Shown here: one piece after another, positions 1 to 4,566 of the stretch | Layout of the letters: the number at the start of each line of letters is the position of its first letter | How positions within the stretch are numbered: position 1 is the stretch's first letter | Assembly (NCBI GenBank): GCA_026400305.1 | Contig: JAPLPI010000206.1 | Location: forward strand, 1-5,082 | From: Alphaproteobacteria bacterium | GTDB taxonomy: Bacteria > Pseudomonadota > Alphaproteobacteria > Micropepsales > Micropepsaceae | DNA length: 5,082 nucleotides | Direction: 5' to 3' | The notes under the pieces: model-generated | What the model was told of the DNA's origin: nothing | The model's database searches: none | Seen by the model: the letters and a program-made list of their open reading frames with translations, nothing else | Translations under genes and position numbers: made by a program

Positions 1-135
1 GAGCCGGCGCGAGCGCGGCGGCCCTTTGGTAATATAATGCTTTTTCTTGACATGGCGCAGACCTGTACAGCCCCCTTGCGACCCCGTCCATGCCGTCCTT
101 AGATGCGCGCCATATATCGTAGTCAGGAGAACAGC
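1..135 (+). promoter_or_regulatory. Upstream region of the small-protein/psd/pssA operon, candidate promoter elements
   Basis: The bases before the first gene hold the only AT-rich patch at this end. A perfect TATAAT lies at 33-38 but has no recognisable -35 box in front of it. A perfect TTGACA lies at 47-52 but no good -10 follows at 16-18 bases. A weaker pair, TTGCGA at 76-81 and TTAGAT at 99-104, has 17-base spacing and would start transcription about 25 bases before the ATG at 136. I infer that the operon promoter is somewhere here but cannot say which element is used. The first 30 or so bases may be the tail of an upstream gene; two frames end in stops at 30-37 and neither is recognisable. 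Confidence 0.3.
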
Positions 136-432
136 ATGGCCGTGGACGGCAAGTGGGAAATCGTCATCAATTCGCCCCTGGGCGCCCAAAAGGCCACTTT
201 GGACATCGCCACCGACGACACCGCCCTGACCGGCACCCAGCAGGCCGCGCAGGGCTCCGGCCCACTCGAAAATGGCAAAGTTGACGGCAACAATGTCACC
301 TGGTCGGCCACTATTTCCTCGCCCATGCCGCTGACCCTTGACTTCACCGGCACGGTCGATGGCGACAAGCTTTCGGGCGGCGTCAAGGCCGGCGCGTTCG
401 GCTCCTTCCCGTTCAACGGAAATCGCGTTTGA
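136..432 (+). CDS. Small uncharacterised beta-rich protein (98 aa) upstream of psd
   Basis: Function unknown. The start at 136 is chosen because AGGAGA at 125-130 sits five bases before it; the in-frame ATG at 103 has no such site and would add a non-conserved-looking stretch. The product has no signal peptide, membrane segment or cysteine. It is rich in Gly, Thr, Val and Asp and reads as alternating beta strands with tight turns: a start MAVDGKWEIVINSPLG, then NGKVDGNNVTWSATI around residues 46-60, then FTGTVDGDKLSGGVK around 70-84, and an end FPFNGNRV. The repeated strand-VDG-strand pattern suggests a small beta barrel or sandwich. From memory, similar short proteins (W.(L/I).(V/I)NSP.G start, GTVDGD.(L/I)SG, PF.G.R end) occur in other bacteria without an assigned role. 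Its stop codon overlaps the psd start, so it is probably cotranscribed and translationally coupled with psd. Coding potential is good; function is open. Confidence 0.8.
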   Translation: MAVDGKWEIVINSPLGAQKATLDIATDDTALTGTQQAAQGSGPLENGKVDGNNVTWSATISSPMPLTLDFTGTVDGDKLSGGVKAGAFGSFPFNGNRV

Positions 433-1076
433 GAATTCATAAGGAAGGTTATCCGTTCATCGCCATCTTTGCGGCGATCAATCTGCTCGCCTTTTTGCTG
501 TCGGCATGGCTGGGCTGGCTCTTGCTGCCCGTCACCATCTGGTGCGTCACTTTCTTCCGCGATCCAGACCGCACCACGCCGGACGGTGCCGGCCTGATTA
601 TCAGTCCCGCCGACGGCAAGCTGCTGCCGCTGGTGGATGCGGTGCCGCCCGCCGAGATGGGCATGGGAGACGCGCCGCGCCCGCGCCTGTCCATCTTCAT
701 GAACGTGTTTAACGTGCATGTGAACCGCAACCCGGTATCGGGACATGTGGTGGCAAAAGCCTATCGGCCCGGCAAATTCTTCAATGCCAGCTTCGACAAG
801 GCCAGCATCCATAATGAGCGCATGTCCATCCGCCTGCGTCCCGAAGGCGAAAGCACCGACACAAAGGACCTAGCGGTGGTGCAGATCGCCGGCTTGGTGG
901 CGCGCCGCATTATCTGCGACCTGGTCCAGGGCGAAGGGGTGCGCCGGGGCAACAGATTTGGCATTATCCGCTTCGGCAGCCGGGTGGACGTCTATCTGCC
1001 GCCGGGCACTGAGATTTTGGTGACTCCCGGGATCACGACACGGGCGGGCGAAACTATCCTGGCCCGCTTCTTATAA
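429..1076 (+). CDS. psd: Phosphatidylserine decarboxylase proenzyme (short type)
   Basis: Converts phosphatidylserine to phosphatidylethanolamine at the inner membrane using a pyruvoyl group made by self-cleavage. The 215-residue product matches the short Psd class. Two hydrophobic stretches at about residues 9-22 and 23-42 form a membrane anchor, followed by FFRDPDR (42-48). SPADGK (59-64) holds the likely protease-triad Asp62, and NVFNVHVNRNP (92-102) holds the likely His97. RFGSRVDVYLP (181-191) contains the Gly183-Ser184 cleavage site, where Ser184 becomes the pyruvoyl residue. Cleavage would give a beta chain of about 183 residues and an alpha chain of about 32. The start is TTG at 429, whose last two bases are the first two of the TGA stop of the small gene before it (430-432). 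A weak GGA at 418-420 precedes it, and no ATG lies in frame just upstream, so coupling to the upstream gene probably drives initiation. The serine for cleavage and both supporting residues are present, so the enzyme should be functional. pssA follows 11 bases downstream. Confidence 0.96.
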   Translation: MRIHKEGYPFIAIFAAINLLAFLLSAWLGWLLLPVTIWCVTFFRDPDRTTPDGAGLIISPADGKLLPLVDAVPPAEMGMGDAPRPRLSIFMNVFNVHVNRNPVSGHVVAKAYRPGKFFNASFDKASIHNERMSIRLRPEGESTDTKDLAVVQIAGLVARRIICDLVQGEGVRRGNRFGIIRFGSRVDVYLPPGTEILVTPGITTRAGETILARFL

Positions 1077-1087
1077 GAGGATCGTTT

Positions 1088-1894
1088 TTGGAGCCGGATC
1101 GCCTTTCCCGCCGCAAGCGCGCCCGACAGATCGTTGCCGCGCGTCTGGAACGGCTGGAGGACCTGTCCATCGGCCAGCTGATCCCGTCCAGCATCACCTT
1201 GCTGGCGCTGTGCTGCGGCGTGACCGCCATCCGCTTTGGTCTGCATGAACAATGGCCGGTCGCGGTCGCCTTCGTGATTACCGCCATGATCCTGGACATG
1301 CTTGACGGGCGCGCCGCCCGCATGCTGGGCGCCGACAGCCGCTTTGGCGCGCAACTGGATTCCCTGGCCGACCTGGTCAGCTTCGGCGTGGCGCCCGGTG
1401 TCATCATGTACATTTGGAGCCTGTCGAAGATGGGCAATGCCGGATGGATCGCGTCGCTGATCTTCTGCGCCTGTGCCGCCATCCGCTTGGCCCGCTTCAA
1501 TGTGGAAAGCGTCCGCGACGAAGGCGCCACCAAGGGCAATCCTTATTTCACCGGCCTGCCCACGCCGGCGGCCGCCTGCATAATGCTGCTGCCGCTGCTG
1601 ATCTCGTTCCAGTTCAACGATCCGTTGGTGCGCGAGCCCTGGGTGTCGGGCATCTTCATCGCCATCACCTCGGTGCTGATGGTGTCCCGCCTGCCGACGC
1701 CGTCTATCAAATACATGAAGCTGCAACGCCAGCATCGCTATCTGGCGGCGGCGGCCTTTGCCGGGCTGGCGGCACCGTTGATTGCCTGGCCCTGGGGTAC
1801 CATGACGGTGGGCCTGCTGATCTATGCGGCGTCAATTCCGTTCGCGATCTTCGCGCATCATCCGCGCTATGCGACCAAGCGGGTTTCCCACTGA
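1088..1894 (+). CDS. pssA: CDP-diacylglycerol--serine O-phosphatidyltransferase
   Basis: Makes phosphatidylserine from CDP-diacylglycerol and L-serine, releasing CMP, in the inner membrane; the product is the substrate of Psd encoded just upstream. The 268-residue protein carries the full CDP-alcohol phosphatidyltransferase signature D-x2-DG-x2-AR-x8-G-x3-D-x3-D at residues 70-95: Asp70, Asp73, Gly74, Ala77, Arg78, Gly87, Asp91 and Asp95. These residues bind the metal and the CDP group. Membrane segments are visible near 32-50, 57-70, 97-112, 117-135, 160-175, 186-200, 218-234 and 238-255. The N-terminal 28 residues are strongly basic and Arg-rich, usual for alphaproteobacterial PssA. GNPYFTGLPTPAAA (150-163) is a further family-typical segment. 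The start is TTG at 1088, with GAGGA at 1077-1081 six bases before it and the psd stop directly before that. An ATG within the protein would cut off part of the conserved lead or the first helix. Together with psd this gives a complete PE route in two adjacent genes. Confidence 0.95.
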   Translation: MEPDRLSRRKRARQIVAARLERLEDLSIGQLIPSSITLLALCCGVTAIRFGLHEQWPVAVAFVITAMILDMLDGRAARMLGADSRFGAQLDSLADLVSFGVAPGVIMYIWSLSKMGNAGWIASLIFCACAAIRLARFNVESVRDEGATKGNPYFTGLPTPAAACIMLLPLLISFQFNDPLVREPWVSGIFIAITSVLMVSRLPTPSIKYMKLQRQHRYLAAAAFAGLAAPLIAWPWGTMTVGLLIYAASIPFAIFAHHPRYATKRVSH

Positions 1895-1948
1895 CCAAGT
1901 CATGCGGACCCACGCGGAGAATTCGCCGTGTGGGCCGCGCTTTGGTCA
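1892..1948 (+). terminator. Long imperfect stem-loop starting at the pssA stop codon
   Basis: The 57 bases fold into one long hairpin. The outer arm TGACCAA (1892-1898, including the TGA stop) pairs with TTGGTCA (1942-1948). The inner arm GCGGaCCCACGCGG (1904-1917) pairs with CCGTGTGGGCCGC (1926-1938), with one bulged A and one G-U pair. The loop is eight bases (1918-1925). About 20 pairs form, many of them GC. There is no clean U run after it, only an AT-rich patch at 1949-1962, so a classical intrinsic terminator is not certain. It could instead be an mRNA 3'-end stabiliser or a REP-like palindrome. Its position right at the end of the operon favours a 3'-end role. Confidence 0.45.
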
Positions 1949-2000
1949 AACACTTAATTTGATGACCCCAATCTGCACAAACCCGGGTCGGCAAGGGCGA

Positions 2001-2252
2001 CACGCCCGTCAGCATGGAGCTATGCGACGGCCATGTGGCGGTGGCACAGACGCCGATCAACCCCGTCCGCCACCTGCGACCGCACCAACAGCCTGCGGAT
2101 ATTGGGCAGCTTCAGCCCTAGCGCGTCGGCGTCTCACAGATAACACCAGTCCAACCCGTCAATCGAGATGACCAGCAGCTTGTGTTTGGCTGCGCCCTGT
2201 ACCGGCAGGCAAAGAGCAGCCAATGCTGCCAAGCCGTCAGAACTTTTCGCAT
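2001..2252 (-). pseudogene. Decayed, truncated type I phosphodiesterase/nucleotide pyrophosphatase (alkaline phosphatase superfamily)
   Basis: Reading the minus strand from the ATG at 2252, with GGAGG at 2263-2259 six bases upstream, gives MRKVLTA. Restoring one base near 2231 then continues the frame as LAALAALCLPVQGAA, a normal signal peptide. KHKLLVISIDGLDWCYL follows, then an in-frame TGA at 2136-2134, then DADALGLKLPNIRRL and VRSQVADGV. Dropping one extra base near 2058 leads into IGVCATATWPSHSSMLTGV, ending at 2001. This is the order seen in secreted type I phosphodiesterases: a metal-binding Asp in ISIDGLD, then the Thr nucleophile before WPSH and the LTGV turn. Only about 85 residues of a family usually about 400 or longer remain. 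Two frameshifts, a stop and loss of the C-terminal part make it a real pseudogene rather than a sequencing slip. The bases from 1949 to 2000 hold nothing I recognise; similarity fades around 1965-2000. Family assignment is from recalled motifs, not a search. Confidence 0.75.
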
Positions 2253-2343
2253 GATGCGCCTCCGGGGTGGACGCTAAGCCAAGTGCGGGGCCAAGGCCAA
2301 GGAGAAGGTTGCCGCTGGCTCCGTCCCGCGATAAAGGCTTCGC

Positions 2344-3057
2344 ATGATCGTCATACTTGCCATTGCATTGGCCGCCTGCGCCGCCACCATGACCGGCGGC
2401 GTGCTGGCCTTGAAGCTGGCCGGCAAGCTACCGCTGGTGATGGGCTTTTCCGGCGGCGCGGTGATCGGCGTGGCCTTTTTCGATCTTGCGCCCGAGGCGC
2501 TGGAAGCCGGCAAAGGCCTGTACGAGCCCCGCGCCTTGCTGGCGGTCGCGGCGCTGGGGTTTTTTCTCTACACCGTGCTGGACCGGATGGTGGCGCGGCA
2601 TGACTGCGAAGGCCAGACCAATCCGGCGCGCGGCATGATCGGGGCGGCGAGTTTTTCCGCCCATAGCGTGCTGGACGGTTTCGCCATAGGCATCGCTTTC
2701 CAGGCCAGCCAGGCCATCGGGTTGGTCGTGGCAGCCGCGGTGCTGGCGCATGATTTCGCCGACGGCCTCAACACCGTGAATGTGGTCACGAAAAATGGCG
2801 GCAGCCGCAGCTTTGCCATGCGCTGGCTGGCAGTAGATGCCGTGGCGCCGGTGGTCGGCGCGGGGCTCAGCCTGCTGGTGGCGGCGAGTGCAGGGACCTT
2901 GGCGCTGCTGCTGGCGCTGTTCTGCGGCTTCTTCCTGCATATCGGCGCATCCGGGCCTTTGCCCGAAAGCCAACGCGCTTATCCGCGCCCGTCCACGACC
3001 TTCGCTACCTTGGCCGGCGCGGCGTTCCTATATGCCGTGACGGCCTTAGTCCGGTGA
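2344..3057 (+). CDS. ZIP family divalent metal transporter
   Basis: An inner-membrane permease expected to move divalent metal such as zinc, iron or manganese towards the cytoplasm; the metal cannot be told from sequence. The 237-residue protein has about eight hydrophobic segments (near 2-19, 32-50, 64-80, 97-118, 122-140, 160-180, 184-202 and 219-235). GFSGGAVIGVAFFDLAPEA (34-52) matches ZIP TM2. HSVLDGFAIGIAF (107-119) is the TM4 signature with His107, Ser108 and Asp111. HDFADG (136-141) is the TM5 counterpart of the usual HEIPEG, with Asp in place of both Glu. A likely ligand His199 sits in TM7. The TM3-TM4 loop is short and lacks the His-rich repeat of eukaryotic ZIPs, with only HDC at 86-88. 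AAAGG at 2333-2337 lies six bases before the ATG. It stands alone: the phosphodiesterase ruin diverges from it upstream, and its TGA touches the stop of the convergent dehydrogenase gene. Confidence 0.88.
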   Translation: MIVILAIALAACAATMTGGVLALKLAGKLPLVMGFSGGAVIGVAFFDLAPEALEAGKGLYEPRALLAVAALGFFLYTVLDRMVARHDCEGQTNPARGMIGAASFSAHSVLDGFAIGIAFQASQAIGLVVAAAVLAHDFADGLNTVNVVTKNGGSRSFAMRWLAVDAVAPVVGAGLSLLVAASAGTLALLLALFCGFFLHIGASGPLPESQRAYPRPSTTFATLAGAAFLYAVTALVR

Positions 3058-3074
3058 CTACTTAATTTCCGTCA
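3038..3074. terminator. Nested small hairpins at the convergent gene junction, possible weak terminator
   Basis: Two stop codons meet at 3057/3058. Over the junction TAGTC (3047-3051) pairs with GACTA (3056-3060) around a four-base loop, and TGACGG (3038-3043) pairs with CCGTCA (3069-3074) around both. An AT-rich run (3060-3068) follows the inner hairpin on the + strand. The stems are short, so this is only a suggestion of how two converging transcripts might stop in a zero-length gap. Confidence 0.25.
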
Positions 3075-3975
3075 GCAGCGGCTTGCCGGCGAACTTGGCG
3101 TCCAGATTGTCCAGCACCAGCTGGCTCATGGCGCGGCGCGTTTCATGCGTGGCGCTGCCGACATGGGGCTGCAGCACGACATTGTCCATGCTGAGCAAAG
3201 CTTGCGGCACTTGCGGTTCGTTGACGAACACGTCTAGCCCCGCGCCGCCCAGCTTGCCGGACACCAACGCTTCGACCAGCGCGTCCTCGTCTACCACCGC
3301 GCCACGCGCGACATTGACCAAAATCCCGGTGGGACCCAGCGCCTCGATCACCGCCTTGCTGACGATCTTGTTGGTCAGTGGCGTGGCGGGAATGATGATG
3401 ACTAGGAAATCGCTGTTTTTGGCCAACTCCACCGGGTCGGGATAGTGCTTGTAAGGCACATCGGCCACTGGCTTGCGGCTGTGATAGGCGACGCTGTTGT
3501 TCATCGCCGTGGCGCGCTTGCCGATTTCCTTGCCGATGCGGCCCATCCCCAGGATGCCGACACGCTTGCCGCTGGCGCGGTTGGCCAAAGGATGCTCGCC
3601 CTTCTTGGCCCATTCGCCGCTGCGCGCATAACGTTCGGTCACCACCAGACGCCGCGCCGTCATGATCATCAGCGCGATGGCAAGGTCCGCGACATCGTCA
3701 TTGAGCACGTCCGGCGTGTTGCAGACCGGAATGCCCTTGGAGCGGGCATATTCCACCGGGATGCCGTCATAGCCGACGCTGGCCGAAGCGATGATCTCCA
3801 GTTTGGGCATGCGGTCGATCATTTCGGGCGGCGGGCCGGAATGGCCGTTGGTGACACAACCGCGAATGATGTCGGCGACTTTGTCGAAGTCGGCCTTGCC
3901 ATGAAGGCGATAGCGCGCCTCCAAATCCTTCTGGACTTCGGGACGAAGAGGAACCAGCTGCAAAACGTCAATCAT
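3058..3975 (-). CDS. D-2-hydroxyacid dehydrogenase, hydroxypyruvate/hydroxyphenylpyruvate reductase type
   Basis: A cytoplasmic oxidoreductase that reduces a 2-keto acid (glyoxylate, hydroxypyruvate or an aromatic 2-keto acid) to the D-2-hydroxy acid with NAD(P)H. The 305 residues have the usual layout. An N-terminal catalytic half includes IASASVGYDGIP (62-73) and NTPDVLNDDVADLA (86-99). The nucleotide-binding domain carries GILGMGRIG (140-148; GxGxxG at 143-148). The catalytic residues are Arg224 in NVARG, Glu253 in DVFVNEP and His271 in PHVGSAT. Ser166-Arg167-Lys168 after the second strand of the Rossmann fold is the pattern linked with NADPH preference. From memory the segments match plant hydroxyphenylpyruvate/hydroxypyruvate reductases (NTPDVL.DDVADLAI, LGGAGLDVF, FSGKPLLT) closely, so this is the GRHPR/HPR2 branch rather than PGDH. 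Its ATG overlaps the stop of the SRPBCC gene by one base (TAATG), with GGAAG at 3987-3983 as ribosome binding site. The exact substrate is not decidable. Confidence 0.92.
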   Translation of the reverse strand: MIDVLQLVPLRPEVQKDLEARYRLHGKADFDKVADIIRGCVTNGHSGPPPEMIDRMPKLEIIASASVGYDGIPVEYARSKGIPVCNTPDVLNDDVADLAIALMIMTARRLVVTERYARSGEWAKKGEHPLANRASGKRVGILGMGRIGKEIGKRATAMNNSVAYHSRKPVADVPYKHYPDPVELAKNSDFLVIIIPATPLTNKIVSKAVIEALGPTGILVNVARGAVVDEDALVEALVSGKLGGAGLDVFVNEPQVPQALLSMDNVVLQPHVGSATHETRRAMSQLVLDNLDAKFAGKPLLTEIK

Positions 3976-4466
3976 TACTGTGCTTCCGCCATTACTTTCA
4001 TGGCGTCGAGCGCCTCGTTGAAGCGCTTGGTGCGGGTTGCGCGATTTTCGGCCTTGGCCTGGTCGGTGCCCAGCGGCGCCTGGTCATAGAACAGGGTGTA
4101 GACAATCCGTGTTTGGCGGCCGCGATCCAGCGGCTCCACCGCCAGTGTGCCATGATACAGGATGGTCGAAGATGGCTGGGTGTAGGTGTAGGAATAAGGC
4201 GTCGAGGCCACCATCACTTCATTGTTGTTGCCATTGAGCAACCGGTTGGTGCCGAACGGCGTGCCGGTGACATTTCCGGTGACCACGCAGGTGATCTTCA
4301 GCCAGGTGGCGATGGCGCAATAGGGGCCGATCTTGGCCCAGGTCTGGTCCGGCGTCCTGTTGACCACCTTGTCCAGCAGGATGGTGGTGTATTCCGCAGC
4401 CCCGGCAGGCGGTGCCACCAGCAACGCAGCCGCGATTGCTGCACTTGCGAGAAACCCTGTCTTCAT
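3975..4466 (-). CDS. Secreted SRPBCC (START/polyketide cyclase-like) protein
   Basis: The start at 4466 is chosen because AAGGAG at 4480-4475 lies eight bases upstream and the product then begins with a clean signal peptide, MKTGFLASAAIAAALLVAPP, with cleavage expected after AGA at about residue 23. An ATG further upstream (4565) would add about 33 residues that look non-coding and would run across the intergenic region. The mature part of about 140 residues fits an SRPBCC/START-like helix-grip fold. A first strand and helix, LLDKVVNRTPDQTWAKIGPY (30-49), precede beta strands such as PYSYTYTQP (90-98) and YHGTLAVEPLDRG (104-116). A long C-terminal helix covers about 136-161. Cys50 and Cys60 are the only cysteines, which in the periplasm could form a disulfide. 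Such folds bind hydrophobic ligands, but the ligand is unknown. It is first in a two-gene operon with the dehydrogenase. Family assignment is from pattern and fold logic, so it is moderately sure. Confidence 0.8.
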   Translation of the reverse strand: MKTGFLASAAIAAALLVAPPAGAAEYTTILLDKVVNRTPDQTWAKIGPYCAIATWLKITCVVTGNVTGTPFGTNRLLNGNNNEVMVASTPYSYTYTQPSSTILYHGTLAVEPLDRGRQTRIVYTLFYDQAPLGTDQAKAENRATRTKRFNEALDAMKVMAEAQ

Positions 4467-4566
4467 CGCTATATCTCCTTTGCTTTGCGCCCTGTTTATT
4501 CCCTGATAAAACGCTGGCCAGCCGCGCGCAACAAGACATAAGCGCCCGCCGCTCCAAGGGATCAAG
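4467..4566. promoter_or_regulatory. Divergent intergenic region with candidate promoters
   Basis: This 100-base gap must serve the minus-strand SRPBCC/dehydrogenase pair and the plus-strand binding-protein gene. On the plus strand TTGCGC (4485-4490) and TAAAAC (4507-4512) are 16 bases apart. On the minus strand TTGCGC (4531-4526) and TATCAG (4508-4503) are 17 bases apart. The two candidates overlap, which would make the promoters compete. The matches to consensus are partial, so only the presence of promoters is well supported, not these exact boxes. No clear operator palindrome was found. Confidence 0.35.

Noticed and set aside
1..37. C-terminal tail of an upstream gene
   Set aside because: Two frames end in TAA between 30 and 37, but about eleven residues or fewer are visible in each and neither is recognisable.
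123..812. Long minus-strand open frame of 229 codons opposite the small gene and psd
   Set aside because: It lies antisense to psd, whose motifs are unmistakable; the translation is low-complexity Arg/His/Gln with no family features. It is a shadow of GC-rich codon use.
992..1735. Minus-strand open frame of 247 codons opposite pssA
   Set aside because: Antisense to the full CDP-alcohol phosphatidyltransferase signature; composition rich in His, Gln and Arg without recognisable motifs.
1707..2060. Minus-strand open frame of 117 codons as a gene in its own right
   Set aside because: Its first 20 or so residues are the third piece of the phosphodiesterase remnant; the rest is antisense to pssA. 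There is no ribosome binding site suited to its ATG.
1824..2171. Plus-strand open frame across the pssA end and the gap
   Set aside because: It begins inside pssA in another frame, has no ribosome binding site and runs antisense to the phosphodiesterase remnant; the translation is Pro/Arg-rich and featureless.
2309..2337. Possible promoter TTGCCG / TAAAGG before the ZIP gene
   Set aside because: The would-be -10 overlaps the ribosome binding site, so the transcript would lack it; the match is also weak.
3445..4089. Plus-strand open frame of 214 codons opposite the dehydrogenase
   Set aside because: The opposite strand has all the catalytic residues and the nucleotide-binding motif of a D-2-hydroxyacid dehydrogenase; this frame is its shadow.
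4467..4565. Upstream extension of the SRPBCC protein to an ATG at 4565
   Set aside because: It would bury a strong Shine-Dalgarno and place 33 unlike residues before a clean signal peptide; the start at 4466 is better.
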